From the NCBI GenBank assembly GCA_964614515.1, contig CAZTPJ010000016.1:1-58919 (forward strand): a stretch of 58,919 nucleotides of DNA. The letters run 5' to 3'. Below the pieces are notes generated by a model. That model was given only the letters and a program-made list of their open reading frames with translations. It was not told the origin of the DNA and made no database searches. The position numbers and the translations under genes are program-made. The stretch is from CAZTPJ01 sp964614515 (GTDB lineage Bacteria > Planctomycetota > Phycisphaerae > Phycisphaerales > UBA1924). Shown piece after piece: positions 17,984-27,104 of this stretch. How positions within the stretch are numbered: the first letter of the stretch is position 1; each line of letters starts with the position of its first letter.

Positions 17984-18004
17984 GCACAGGCGCCTCGCCT
18001 GTGC
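17984..18004. repeat. 21-nt palindrome (9-3-9), member 1 of a dispersed pair
   Basis: Arms gcacaggcg and cgcctgtgc with loop cct, just upstream of the lipoprotein gene. The same arms occur at 28112-28132 with loop tct. Near-identical arms with differing loops point to a dispersed REP-like family rather than chance. Confidence 0.75.
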
Positions 18005-18056
18005 ATGTCGCGCAGCATTCCTCCATGAGCATGATACGAACCCTGGCCGTCCGACC

Positions 18057-19766
18057 TCACCACGACCGCATCGGAATCCGCACGTGGAGTTCATCCGCAC
18101 ACCGCTGCGCAAGGTCATACCCCGCGTCCGCATGGCGCATCACGCCCAGGGCCGGATCATTGGTCAGCACGCGATCCAGGCGCACGGCCGCCTCGGGCGT
18201 TCCATCGGCGACGATCACCTGCCCCGCATGTTGGCTGTACCCGATGCCCACGCCGCCGCCGTGGTGAAAACTGACCCATGACGCGCCGCTGGCCGTGTTG
18301 ACCAATGCGTTGAGCAGCGCCCAGTCGCTCACGGCGTCGGTGCCGTCGCGCATGCCCTCGGTTTCGCGATTGGGCGAGGCGACCGATCCGCAGTCAAGAT
18401 GATCGCGCCCGATGACGATGGGCGCGGCGACAAGCCCCTTGGCGACGAGTTCATTGAACAGCAGCCCGGCCTTGGCGCGTTCGCCCATGCCCAGCCAGCA
18501 GATTCGCGCTGGCAGCCCCTGAAACGCGACGCGCTCACGCGCCTTGTGCAGCCAGTTGTGCAGCGCCGCATCATGGGGGAACAACTCCATCAGCGCTTCA
18601 TCCGTCGTAAAAATGTCCGCCGGATCCCCCGACAACGCCACCCACCTGAACGGCCCGCGCCCAAGACAGAACTGCGGCCGAATGTACGCAGGAACAAAGC
18701 CCGGAAAACTGAACGCCTCCGCAAACCCGCGATCGAACGCGTGTTGACGAATGTTGTTGCCATAGTCAAACGCCACCGCGCCGCGGCGCTGCAGCGCCAC
18801 GATCGCCCGCACATGCCGCTCTATCGTGGCCAGGCTCGCCTCAAGATACTGCGCGGGATACCGGCGGCGCATCACCTCAGCCTCGCCCACCGTCATTTCC
18901 GTCGGCACATAGCCGTGCAACGGATCGTGCGCGCTGGTCTGATCCGTCAGCACATCCGGCGTGATGCCGCGTTCGAGCAGGCGTTCGAGCAAATCCACCG
19001 CATTGCAATCCACACCCACGCTCACCGCACGCTCCGCCGCCGCGTGCGCCACCGCACGATCAATCGCCGCATCGAGATCCGACACGATCTCGTCAAGATA
19101 CCTCTTCTCCAGACGACGTTGAAGTCGAAGCGGATCGACATCCGCGATCAGGCATGTCCCCTCGGCCATCGTCACGGCCAGCGGCTGCGCGCCGCCCATG
19201 CCGCCGCATCCGCCGGTGACGCACAGTCTCCCGCGCAGCGATCCATCAAAGTGCTGCCGCCCGCACTCGGCGAATGTCTCGTATGTCCCTTGCAGGATGC
19301 CCTGCGTGCCGATGTAGATCCAGGAACCCGCGGTCATTTGGCCGTACATCATCAGGCCCTTGGCCGCGAGATCATCGAAGTGCTCCTGCGTGGCCCATTT
19401 CGGCACGAGGTTTGAGTTGGCGATGAGGACGCGCGGGGCATCGATAAACGTCCGCACGACGCCCACGGGCTTGCCCGACTGCACGAGCAGCGTTTCGTCG
19501 GGTTCAAGTTTGCGCAGCGATTCGACAATCGCGTCATAGGCCTCCCACGATCGGGCGGCCTGACCGCGCCCGCCGTAGACCACCAGGTCTTCCGGGCGTT
19601 CGGCGACATCCGGGTCCAGGTTGTTCATGAGCATGCGCATGGCGGCCTCGGCCTGCCATGTCTTGCACGTTCGCGTGCTTCCGCGTGGAGCGCGAATGTC
19701 GCCGCGTTGCTCGCGCGAAACCTCCACACGGCGATGCTGCGCCTTTGGTTCCATGACTGCCGGCAT
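18057..19766 (-). CDS. hutU: Urocanate hydratase
   Basis: A 569-residue cytosolic enzyme, typical length about 555. It hydrates urocanate to imidazolonepropionate using a tightly bound NAD+. Visible family signatures: YIGTQGILQGTYETFAEC, the glycine-rich GGCGGMGGAQPLAVT of the NAD site, and the C-terminal SFHHGGGVGIGYSQHAGQV. The ATG at 19766 has GAGGTG 5 nt upstream; the frame continues to 20024 without homology. hutH lies about 240 nt upstream on the same strand. hutI and hutG are not in the window, so the rest of the pathway must be elsewhere. Confidence 0.95.
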   Translation of the reverse strand: MPAVMEPKAQHRRVEVSREQRGDIRAPRGSTRTCKTWQAEAAMRMLMNNLDPDVAERPEDLVVYGGRGQAARSWEAYDAIVESLRKLEPDETLLVQSGKPVGVVRTFIDAPRVLIANSNLVPKWATQEHFDDLAAKGLMMYGQMTAGSWIYIGTQGILQGTYETFAECGRQHFDGSLRGRLCVTGGCGGMGGAQPLAVTMAEGTCLIADVDPLRLQRRLEKRYLDEIVSDLDAAIDRAVAHAAAERAVSVGVDCNAVDLLERLLERGITPDVLTDQTSAHDPLHGYVPTEMTVGEAEVMRRRYPAQYLEASLATIERHVRAIVALQRRGAVAFDYGNNIRQHAFDRGFAEAFSFPGFVPAYIRPQFCLGRGPFRWVALSGDPADIFTTDEALMELFPHDAALHNWLHKARERVAFQGLPARICWLGMGERAKAGLLFNELVAKGLVAAPIVIGRDHLDCGSVASPNRETEGMRDGTDAVSDWALLNALVNTASGASWVSFHHGGGVGIGYSQHAGQVIVADGTPEAAVRLDRVLTNDPALGVMRHADAGYDLAQRCADELHVRIPMRSW

Positions 19767-20005
19767 GTCCCACCTCACATGAGTGCGTGATTGTCGATGC
19801 GCGCCGGAGCGGGACTCTCGCAACCCGTGAATGGGCGATCCACCGCATCCCGCCGGCGCTCCAATACCTTCAACGTAGCCGCGCCGCGAGGCAAACACAA
19901 GTATGCCGCACACACTTTTTTCACCCAGGTTCGTCCGATGCCCGCCCGCGACTCGCAACCTGCCGTCGTTCGCTGGCCCCTGGCAGATGACACCCGATGA
20001 TTTTC

Positions 20006-21544
20006 CTACGCCGGTGAACTCCACGCGCCATCGGCGATCATGGAGGCCAAGGTCTCGATATCCCCCGAGAGCGGACGATCCTCCGCAAGCATCGGCACCC
20101 GCGCACGCACAAGCGAATGGGCTTGCTCAACCCCATGCCCCGAGCGCAAGGGCCTGTGCAGGTCGATCCCCTGTGCCGCGCACATCAACTCGATCGCAAT
20201 CACCCGCCGGGCCAGGTCGATCGATCGCGCAGCCTTCGCCGCCGCTCGCGGTCCAAACGAGTTGTAGTCCTCCATCCCCGCGCTCGTGGGGATATTCACC
20301 ACGCTCGCCGGAGATGCCAGGCCGACAATCTCGTTGCAGCACGCCGCGGCCGTGTATTGCGCAATCATCAGTCCCGAATGCAGCCCCGGCTTCGGACTGA
20401 GATACGGCGAGAGGTCCATCTCAGGCGCTGACGCCGCCAGCATGAAGTACGTCCGACGTTCCGAGATGCCCGCCACATGCGCCACAGCCATCGTCAGCAC
20501 GTCCAATGGCAGCGCGACCGGCATCCCGTGAAAGTTCCCCGCCGACACAAGGTCCTTGCAATCCAGCAGCAGCGGGTTGTCAGTCACCGCGCCGAGTTCC
20601 CGCGTCACGGCCGTACGGACAAACTCGATCGCATCCACGGCCGCGCCGGTGACAATGGCCGCACATCGAAGGCAGTAGGGGTCCTGCACGCGGGCGTCGT
20701 TCTCCCGATGCGAAACGATGATCTCGCTGCCTTGGAGAAGTTCCGCCACTCGCGCGGCGATCACGGCCGGGCCGGGCTGCGATCGCGCGGCATACACCCG
20801 CGGATCGAGGAACGCATCCGTTGCGCGGCAGGCGTCAATGGACATCGCCGTCGCTACCACGGCAGCATCACTCAATCTCGCCGCATCCATGCACAGCAGC
20901 GCGCCCCAGCCGGCCATGAGGTGCGTGCCGTTGAGCAGCGCCAGGCCCTCCTTGGCTTCGAGTTGCACCGGCGCGATCCCCGCACGTTTCAGCACGGCCG
21001 CGGAAGTTTCCCACTTCGGACTCATCGCGGGGCCACCGCTGGGAACGACCGCGGCCTCGCCCTCGCCAATCAGCGTCAGCGCCACGTGCGCCAAAGGCGC
21101 CAGGTCGCCCGATGCACCGACGGAGCCAACTTCCGGGACGCGCGGCACGACACCGGCGTTGAGCATCGCAACCAGTGTCTCGACCACCACCGGACGCACA
21201 CCGGAAAGTCCGCGCGACAGCGATGCGGCCAACACGATCATCATGGCCCTGACCAGGTCCGTATCGAGCGGCGCACCGACGCCGGCCGCGTGCGAACGAA
21301 CCAGATTGACCTGCAGATTGCGAATCTCGCCGTCGTTGATGCGCGTGCGTGAGAGCGAGCCGAAGCCCGTGTTCACGCCGTAGTGTGCCGCGCCGCCACG
21401 CACGATGCGCTCAAGCGCTTCGCGTCCGTGCGCCATGTCGGCCACGGCCTGCGGCGCAATACGCACCTTCACACTCCGCCGCGCCACGGCCTCGACCATC
21501 GCACAAGTCAAAGCCGAACTATCGAGAACAAGGGCGTTATTCAT
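20006..21544 (-). CDS. hutH: Histidine ammonia-lyase
   Basis: A 512-residue enzyme that removes ammonia from L-histidine to give urocanate, the first step of histidine breakdown. The autocatalytic MIO cofactor triad Ala-Ser-Gly is at 144-146 in GSVGASGDLAPLAH. The N-terminal HYGVNTGFG motif and the central NGTHLMAG are also present. The ATG at 21544 gives the usual HAL N-terminus (LVLDSSALT); an alternative ATG at 21598 has a possible AGGA site and would add 18 residues, so the start is not settled. It precedes hutU. Confidence 0.93.
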   Translation of the reverse strand: MNNALVLDSSALTCAMVEAVARRSVKVRIAPQAVADMAHGREALERIVRGGAAHYGVNTGFGSLSRTRINDGEIRNLQVNLVRSHAAGVGAPLDTDLVRAMMIVLAASLSRGLSGVRPVVVETLVAMLNAGVVPRVPEVGSVGASGDLAPLAHVALTLIGEGEAAVVPSGGPAMSPKWETSAAVLKRAGIAPVQLEAKEGLALLNGTHLMAGWGALLCMDAARLSDAAVVATAMSIDACRATDAFLDPRVYAARSQPGPAVIAARVAELLQGSEIIVSHRENDARVQDPYCLRCAAIVTGAAVDAIEFVRTAVTRELGAVTDNPLLLDCKDLVSAGNFHGMPVALPLDVLTMAVAHVAGISERRTYFMLAASAPEMDLSPYLSPKPGLHSGLMIAQYTAAACCNEIVGLASPASVVNIPTSAGMEDYNSFGPRAAAKAARSIDLARRVIAIELMCAAQGIDLHRPLRSGHGVEQAHSLVRARVPMLAEDRPLSGDIETLASMIADGAWSSPA

Positions 21545-21600
21545 GGCGGAAGTGTCGGCGTCGGCCCGGCCTGAGGCAACCGTCGTGAAATTCCCCATAA

Positions 21601-21625
21601 CGTCCTATAATGTATATTATGTCAT
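21601..21625. promoter_or_regulatory. AT-rich palindrome-like stretch upstream of hutH
   Basis: This 25-nt stretch (TATAAT at 21606-21611, with an imperfect palindrome around it) is much more AT-rich than its surroundings and sits next to the hutH start. It could hold the hutH promoter -10 box or an operator. Strand and role cannot be decided by eye. Confidence 0.35.
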
Positions 21626-21666
21626 CATCATGCAGCCGCGCCGGCGTCGCGGACGCCACGACAGGC

Positions 21667-22158
21667 TCAACGTCCAGAACCTTCACTCGGCCCCTCAGGT
21701 TGGCCTTCCGCTTCAGACGCACGCTCGATCGTGTCCACCCGGTAGCCAGCCGCACGCCACTCGCTCAGGCCGCCCGCGAAAAGTCGCACACGTCCGTATC
21801 CGATCGCCATGAGCCGTTTGGCCATGGCGCGGGCGGCCACGTCGGCGGGATCGTCGCCGTAGACGACGATCGTGTTGTACGCGGCGAGTTCGGCGTCAAT
21901 CTCGCCGCGTTCAGGAAACTGCGGCAATTTGAGGTTTCTCGCTCCGGGGATGTGCGCCTGTTCATACCGGGCGCTGGAACGCGGATAGATCAGGAGCAGT
22001 TCGCGGGAATTCGGCCTGGCCGTGGAAGATGACACGAGCTCCCGCACCTCGGCGAGGTCGATATTCTTCACGTCGGCATCCGTGATGTTCGTCTGGCATC
22101 CGCCCAGAACAAACACCAGAGCCGCCAGGACCGAAACCGGGAATCGCAACCGAGTCAT
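21667..22158 (-). CDS. Rhodanese-fold lipoprotein without the catalytic Cys
   Basis: A 163-residue lipoprotein: MTRLRFPVSVLAALVFVLGG then Cys21, a clear lipobox. Residues 50-150 have the rhodanese (sulfurtransferase) layout: YEQAHIPGARNLKLPQ, the strand IVVYG, and GYGRVRLFAGGLSEWRAAGY. The active-site loop that normally starts with Cys reads Y-G-D-D-P-A-D, so it should not carry a persulfide. It therefore belongs to the inactive or binding rhodaneses. The ATG at 22158 has a plausible spacing for signal-peptide start. Neighbours are hutH and, divergently, the DsbD-N-like gene. Confidence 0.85.
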   Translation of the reverse strand: MTRLRFPVSVLAALVFVLGGCQTNITDADVKNIDLAEVRELVSSSTARPNSRELLLIYPRSSARYEQAHIPGARNLKLPQFPERGEIDAELAAYNTIVVYGDDPADVAARAMAKRLMAIGYGRVRLFAGGLSEWRAAGYRVDTIERASEAEGQPEGPSEGSGR

Positions 22159-22295
22159 GCGTCAACAATACACCAGAGAAGCCGCGGGACTTGGGCAAGC
22201 GATCCGGGCCTTCCGCGTTTGGCCCTCGCCTGCTCGTTCGGTCGATAGTCATCGGCCGTGGTCGAGGGTCGGACGCGGCTGACGGAAACGATGAG

Positions 22296-23165
22296 ATGCT
22301 GAAGCGTTCGCGAGTCCTGATTGGTGCGGTGGCCTTTGCGGGTGCGACGGCCAACGCGCAGTTCGCCGACGATGAACACGCCCGCCCGCGAATCGTCAGT
22401 CAACACACGGCGCTGGTCGCCGGCGAGACGCACAGTATCGGCATCGCCTTCGACATCGACCCCGGCTGGCATCTGTACTGGGATGGCATCAACGACACCG
22501 GCTTTGCGCCGCGGATCAAACTTCGCTTGTCCGACGGCTTTGAATCAAAGCCTCCGCAATGGCCCGTGCCCAAGAGATACTTCCCGGCCGAGGGCATCCT
22601 TGATCACGCATACTTCAACCAGGTTCTGATCATCGTTCCAGTTGTGGTTCCCGCGGACGCGCCGGCCGGACAGTCCGTGCGCATCACGGCGGATCTTGAG
22701 TGGCTCGTGTGTGAAGAGGCGTGCATTCCGGGCGATGCGAGCGTGTCGATCGACCTTCCCGTTGTTGAGCGCGGCACGAAGCCTGCGCCGACATCCGATG
22801 CGCCGTTGTTCATCAACACGCTGACGCGCGTGCCGAAGGAACTGCCAACGCCGCTGCCGTCATGGCTCGCGGTGCGAATGGATGCGGCGACGCTGCACGT
22901 TCGCGCTGAGAAGGCCACGCGGATCACGTTCTATCCGTTTGAGAAGTGCCAGCGCCCTGAGAATCTCATCGCCGAGGGTGAAGCGAAGGGTGACACGCTG
23001 CGCGTGCGGTTCAAGGCGCCCGATTCGGATCGTCCTGGCATCGCCGGTGTCATCGAGGTCGAGCGTGAGGGACAGCCGCGGCCCGATGTCTTTGTCGTCA
23101 GATCAACCCGCGAGTCGACGGGCGATCGCCCCGCGCCGCGAACAGATTCCAGCGGGGGTTCGTAG
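22296..23165 (+). CDS. Exported DsbD N-terminal-domain-like protein
   Basis: A 289-residue protein. Signal peptide MLKRSRVLIGAVAFAGATANA is followed by a domain that resembles the thiol-binding N-terminal domain of DsbD/ScsB (W-H-L-Y-W near residue 60, and the Cys pair in LVCEEACIPGDA). In DsbD this domain passes electrons to periplasmic partners. The membrane and C-terminal thioredoxin modules of DsbD are absent, so the protein would need separate partners. The thioredoxin-fold gene 140 nt downstream is an obvious candidate. The start at 22296 follows the signal sequence; the frame opens earlier at 22191. Confidence 0.75.
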   Translation: MLKRSRVLIGAVAFAGATANAQFADDEHARPRIVSQHTALVAGETHSIGIAFDIDPGWHLYWDGINDTGFAPRIKLRLSDGFESKPPQWPVPKRYFPAEGILDHAYFNQVLIIVPVVVPADAPAGQSVRITADLEWLVCEEACIPGDASVSIDLPVVERGTKPAPTSDAPLFINTLTRVPKELPTPLPSWLAVRMDAATLHVRAEKATRITFYPFEKCQRPENLIAEGEAKGDTLRVRFKAPDSDRPGIAGVIEVEREGQPRPDVFVVRSTRESTGDRPAPRTDSSGGS

Positions 23166-23308
23166 GCACAGTACAGGCGACGCGCATGGCGTCGATTGAG
23201 GCAGTTCGCGTGGTTGGCGCTTCTCAGCCAGGCCCCCACCACGCACATAGGATTGATGGTGAGGTTCACTGGCCGGAGTGTCCGGCCCTAACACAGGAGG
23301 TTTCACAG

Positions 23309-23977
23309 ATGCAAAGTATCGCACGCAAATCTTGGTGGGGCGTTCTGCTCGCGGGCGCGTTGTTCGCCGTTGGCACGACGATGCCCACGGCCGGCGCGGC
23401 CAACCCCGACGCGGCCAAAGCACCCGTGAAGGTCGGCGAGAAGGCGCCGGACTTCAAGGTCAAGGACACCGATGGCAAGGAGCACACGCTCAGCCAGTAC
23501 ACCAAGGAAGGCAAGATCGTCGTCCTCGAGTGGTTCAACTCGGGCTGCCCGTTCGTCGTCAAGCACCACGAAAAGTTCAAGACGATGAAGGAAACGTCGG
23601 AAGCGTTCAAGGACAAGGACGTGGTGTGGATCGCCGTGAACTCCGGCGCGCCGGGCAAGCAGGGCGCCGGACTTGAACTCAACCAGCAGATCAAGAAGAA
23701 GTGGGACATCGCGTACCCGATTCTTCTTGACGAGGCCGGCACGGTCGGCCGTGCGTACGGCGCCAAGACCACCCCGCACATGTACATCATCGACAAGCAA
23801 GGCATCCTGCGTTATGCCGGCGCGATCGACAACGACAACAGCCCCGCTCGTCTGGGCTCGATCAACTACGTCGAGAAGGGCCTGAAGGAAGTCATCGCCG
23901 GCGAAACCGTCGAGTTCGCCGAGACCAAGGCCTACGGATGCAGCGTCAAGTACGGCAGCCCCAGCCAGGGCGGTTGA
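23309..23977 (+). CDS. Exported thioredoxin-fold redoxin
   Basis: A 222-residue protein. A signal peptide (MQSIARKSWWGVLLAGALFA) precedes an AhpC/TSA-like domain (VGEKAPDFKVKDTDGKEHTL). The redox Cys is in W-F-N-S-G-C-P-F-V-V-K-H-H, a one-cysteine CP site rather than CxxC, and a second Cys lies near the C-terminus (AYGCSVKY), a pattern known in planctomycete redoxins. Substrate is unknown. AGGAGG is 6 nt before the ATG. A strong rho-independent terminator follows at 24016, so this is the last gene of its unit. Confidence 0.85.
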   Translation: MQSIARKSWWGVLLAGALFAVGTTMPTAGAANPDAAKAPVKVGEKAPDFKVKDTDGKEHTLSQYTKEGKIVVLEWFNSGCPFVVKHHEKFKTMKETSEAFKDKDVVWIAVNSGAPGKQGAGLELNQQIKKKWDIAYPILLDEAGTVGRAYGAKTTPHMYIIDKQGILRYAGAIDNDNSPARLGSINYVEKGLKEVIAGETVEFAETKAYGCSVKYGSPSQGG

Positions 23978-24015
23978 AAGCCATGGCCGTGGATTGCCGA
24001 TGATTCGTTCAGAAT

Positions 24016-24047
24016 CGGCCCGGGGGCGAACCCCCCGGGCCGTTTTT
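24016..24047 (+). terminator. Rho-independent terminator after the redoxin gene
   Basis: A GC-only stem (cggcccgggg / ccccgggccg) with a short cgaa-containing loop is followed directly by TTTTT. It lies 38 nt after the stop codon of the redoxin. Confidence 0.92.
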
Positions 24048-24138
24048 AGTCGCTGTCTTTACTACGATCCTCAAGCCCACGCGGTCGTATTTGCGCATCG
24101 AGAACGGATGGCACGGCCGCGTCAATCTGGATGCTCGC

Positions 24139-26307
24139 ATGGATGTGATGGCACTTGCCGGGACGGCGTTGGACCTTGCGATTGTGATCGTTGGCTTTGG
24201 CCTGATCATTTTCGTGCATGAACTTGGTCACTTCCTCGCGGCGAAGTGGGCGGGCATTCGCGTGCTCGCGTTCGCGGTGGGCTTTGGTCCGGCGGTGATG
24301 TCCTATCGGCGCGGCGTGGGCGTGCGCAGGGGTTCGACGCAGACGGCCGTGGCGGAACTTCAGAAACGCGAAAAGTCGGACGACTCCGTCGTGCGAGAGC
24401 GTGCCACGCGGGCCCTGGCACGGCTGGCTCACACCGAGTATCGCCTGAACTTTCTGCCCTTCGGCGGGTATGTCAAGATGCTTGGGCAAGAGGACATCAA
24501 TCCCAACGCCGTGAGCAGCGCGCCCGACAGTTACCAGCGATGTCCCGTGTGGAAGCGCATGGTGGTCATCTCAGCCGGCGTGGTGATGAACATCATCGCC
24601 GCCGCGGCCCTGTTCGTACTCGTGTTCATGATCGGTCTGAAGACCGAGCCTGCGGCCGTGGGCCACGTCGTCCCCGGCCTGCCGGCGAGCCGAGCGGAAG
24701 CGACCAACGGCGACGCCCTCGGCGTGTCGCAGCCGGGCCTGCATCCGGGCGATGAGATTGTGTCGATCAACGGACGACGACCGAATTCGTTCAATGATCT
24801 TGTGCTTGCGTCGCTTATGTCGCGGCGCGGCGGCGACATCAACGTGAGCGTGCGGCGCGAGGGCGTGTCCGAACCGATTGAGTTTGCCATTCGCCCTGAA
24901 GTCAGCCGTCTGACGGGATTGATGGAAATCGGCGTGGAGCCGCCGCGATCATCGCGCATCGTGGACCCGACCAAGCCGGCGGATCGTGAGCGTTGGCGCG
25001 AGGCATTGGAGCGCGTGGGCCTGAAGGGCGTCGAACCGGGCATGGTGCTGACGCGGGCGGGCGAAGATGCCGATCCCGCGTCCGCCTTTGCAGTGCGCGA
25101 TGCGATTCGCGCATCCAATGGGCGAACGGTCCCGCTTGAGTTCACCGATTCCTCGGGGCGCACGGCGCGTGTGGAAGTCACGCCGGAACCGGAACTTGAG
25201 TCGCACATCGTGGACCTCTCAGACGGCTCGCGCACGACGATCGAACACCTGCTGGGCCTCACGCCTGTACTCAAAGTCGCATCTGCCGATTCCCGCGCGG
25301 CATCACAGGGCCTCGTTGACGGCGATGTATTCGCCCGCGTTGGAGATGTTGAGTTTCCCAGCGTACCGGCGGGCATCGAGCAGATCCGTCTGCACAAGGG
25401 TCGTCGCGTGGACGTGACGGTGCTGCGCCGCGTCGGCGAGGATCAATGGGAGGCGATTGATCTGACGCCATCGGTCAGCGCGAAGGGTCTGATCGGTTTT
25501 TCGGCCGGCGACACATCGCGCGACAGCACGCTGCTGGCAATGCCGCCGAGCGTCATCACGCCCATTCGTGCGGGCACGGAACCGGTCGTGCCGTCCGCAC
25601 GCGGGTTGGTCGATCGCCCGGGCCTGCGCATCGCGCGGGTAAATGATCGCGCGGTCGCGACGCTTGCGGAGGTTCGGCATGCGCTTCGCGAGTCCACGGC
25701 CGAGGCCGCCGCCGTCGGGACCGGCGCAAGCGTGCGCCTTGTGTTTGAACTTCCGCTGGCGCCGGCTTCGGGTGAACCGCCGCTGGTGCAGGATCGCGAG
25801 TGGGCGTTGTCCGCGCAGGATGTTCAGTCGCTGCACGATCTGGGGTGGATCTCGCCATTCTCTCTGGGCATCTTCGAGCCGGAGCAGTTCACGCTTCGCG
25901 CGTCGGGGCCGGTCGGCGCCATCGGCATGGGCGTGACCGAGACCCACCGCGTGATGATGATGACCTACCTCACGCTCGTGCGCCTGTTCGAAGGAACCGT
26001 GCGCGTCGAACACCTCAAAGGCCCCGTCGGCATCGCGCACCTGGGCACCAAGATCGCCGACCGCGGCCTGATCTGGCTCCTCTTCTTCATGGCGCTTATC
26101 AGTGTGAATCTCGCCGTCATCAACTTCCTGCCGCTGCCCATCGTGGACGGCGGGCAATTCATCTTCCTGCTCGCGGAACAGATTCGCGGCAAGCCCGTGC
26201 CCGTGGCCGTGCAGAACATCGCGACCTTCGCGGGCATCCTCCTCATCGGCGCGATGTTCCTGATCGTCACGTTCAACGATATCGTGAACCTGTTCACGGG
26301 CGGGTGA
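24139..26307 (+). CDS. rseP: Site-2 zinc metalloprotease, RseP/RasP family
   Basis: A 722-residue membrane protease that cuts transmembrane substrates such as anti-sigma factors. The zinc-binding HELGH is at 27-31 inside the first helix; the NPLP/LDG-type motif is NFLPLPIVDGGQ near the C-terminus. Several PDZ-like stretches lie between (for example HPGDEIVSINGRRP and VDGDVFARVGD). It is much longer than E. coli RseP (about 450 residues), with a cytoplasmic insertion after residue 45 and extra periplasmic domains. The start at 24139 (MDVMALAGT) has only a weak ribosome site; an ATG at 24091 is an alternative. rsmD converges with a short overlap. Confidence 0.9.
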   Translation: MDVMALAGTALDLAIVIVGFGLIIFVHELGHFLAAKWAGIRVLAFAVGFGPAVMSYRRGVGVRRGSTQTAVAELQKREKSDDSVVRERATRALARLAHTEYRLNFLPFGGYVKMLGQEDINPNAVSSAPDSYQRCPVWKRMVVISAGVVMNIIAAAALFVLVFMIGLKTEPAAVGHVVPGLPASRAEATNGDALGVSQPGLHPGDEIVSINGRRPNSFNDLVLASLMSRRGGDINVSVRREGVSEPIEFAIRPEVSRLTGLMEIGVEPPRSSRIVDPTKPADRERWREALERVGLKGVEPGMVLTRAGEDADPASAFAVRDAIRASNGRTVPLEFTDSSGRTARVEVTPEPELESHIVDLSDGSRTTIEHLLGLTPVLKVASADSRAASQGLVDGDVFARVGDVEFPSVPAGIEQIRLHKGRRVDVTVLRRVGEDQWEAIDLTPSVSAKGLIGFSAGDTSRDSTLLAMPPSVITPIRAGTEPVVPSARGLVDRPGLRIARVNDRAVATLAEVRHALRESTAEAAAVGTGASVRLVFELPLAPASGEPPLVQDREWALSAQDVQSLHDLGWISPFSLGIFEPEQFTLRASGPVGAIGMGVTETHRVMMMTYLTLVRLFEGTVRVEHLKGPVGIAHLGTKIADRGLIWLLFFMALISVNLAVINFLPLPIVDGGQFIFLLAEQIRGKPVPVAVQNIATFAGILLIGAMFLIVTFNDIVNLFTGG

Positions 26308-27058
26308 AGTCTCGCATGTAGAAATGCACGGCCGTGGTTCGATAGGTGTGGGTCTCCGGGCCTTTGGCGCCTGGTATCGCCAGATCGACGCGATGGTGCG
26401 AAGGGCGCGCGGGCGGTTCCTCCCCCAGCGTCGCGTCCATCGCTTCACCATCCCACGGCTCCCACGCTTCGCCGTCGATCATCTCAACGGATCGCAGGTC
26501 AACCTTTGTACGGCGGCGCTTCCCGCGCCGCTCCTTCACGCGAGGCGCGGCCACGTCGGCTGCTTCGTCGATGTGAACGAACGGCCACGGCGTGCGAATC
26601 AGCGCAAAGCCCTCAGGCGACAAACGTGCGACAAACCGCGCGAACTGATCGCGCACGCGCCGCCAGCCGCCGGGATCACTCACCAATGCATACGGCGGGT
26701 CAAAGAACACGAGGTCTACCGGATCGGGACATCGCGCCATGGCCGCAAGCCCAAGCGCATCGCCTTCGATGACTTCACAGCGGTCCTCGACGCCGAGCGT
26801 GGCGACGTTCTCGCGAAGAATGTCGGCGATGCGGCGCTCGCGTTCGACAAAGACGCAGCGCGAAGCACCCCGGCTAATCGCCTCAAGCCCGACCGATCCC
26901 GTGCCGGCGAACGCATCAAACACCACCGCGCCCTCGCAGTTGCCGCGCAGCAACCCGAAGACCGACTCGCGCACTCGATCCGGCATTGGACGCGTCGTCG
27001 ACGCATCTTTCGGCGTTGACAATCTGCGGGAACGGAACTCGCCGGCGATGATTCTCAT
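26294..27058 (-). CDS. rsmD: 16S rRNA guanine-N2 methyltransferase (RsmD family)
   Basis: A 254-residue methyltransferase that modifies G966 in 16S rRNA (E. coli numbering) using S-adenosylmethionine. The start M-R-I-I-A-G-E-F-R-S-R-R-L, the SAM motif VVFDAFAGTGSVGLEA and the catalytic FFDPPYAL are all canonical. The C-terminus carries about 60 extra residues, partly Arg/Lys-rich, beyond the usual 190-200. Its 3' end overlaps the rseP 3' end by 14 nt. Confidence 0.92.
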   Translation of the reverse strand: MRIIAGEFRSRRLSTPKDASTTRPMPDRVRESVFGLLRGNCEGAVVFDAFAGTGSVGLEAISRGASRCVFVERERRIADILRENVATLGVEDRCEVIEGDALGLAAMARCPDPVDLVFFDPPYALVSDPGGWRRVRDQFARFVARLSPEGFALIRTPWPFVHIDEAADVAAPRVKERRGKRRRTKVDLRSVEMIDGEAWEPWDGEAMDATLGEEPPARPSHHRVDLAIPGAKGPETHTYRTTAVHFYMRDFTRP

Positions 27059-27104
27059 GCGGTATAAACTCGCGACATGCTGGTGCGGCCGTGTGCCACG
27101 CGGA

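Noticed and set aside
17984..18063. Extended N-terminus of the TPR lipoprotein
   Set aside because: It would translate through the palindrome and place the lipobox far from the N-terminus; the ATG at 17949 has a strong ribosome site.
18399..19415. 338-residue plus-strand open frame
   Set aside because: It lies fully inside hutU on the other strand and is rich in Arg/His, a GC-frame shadow.
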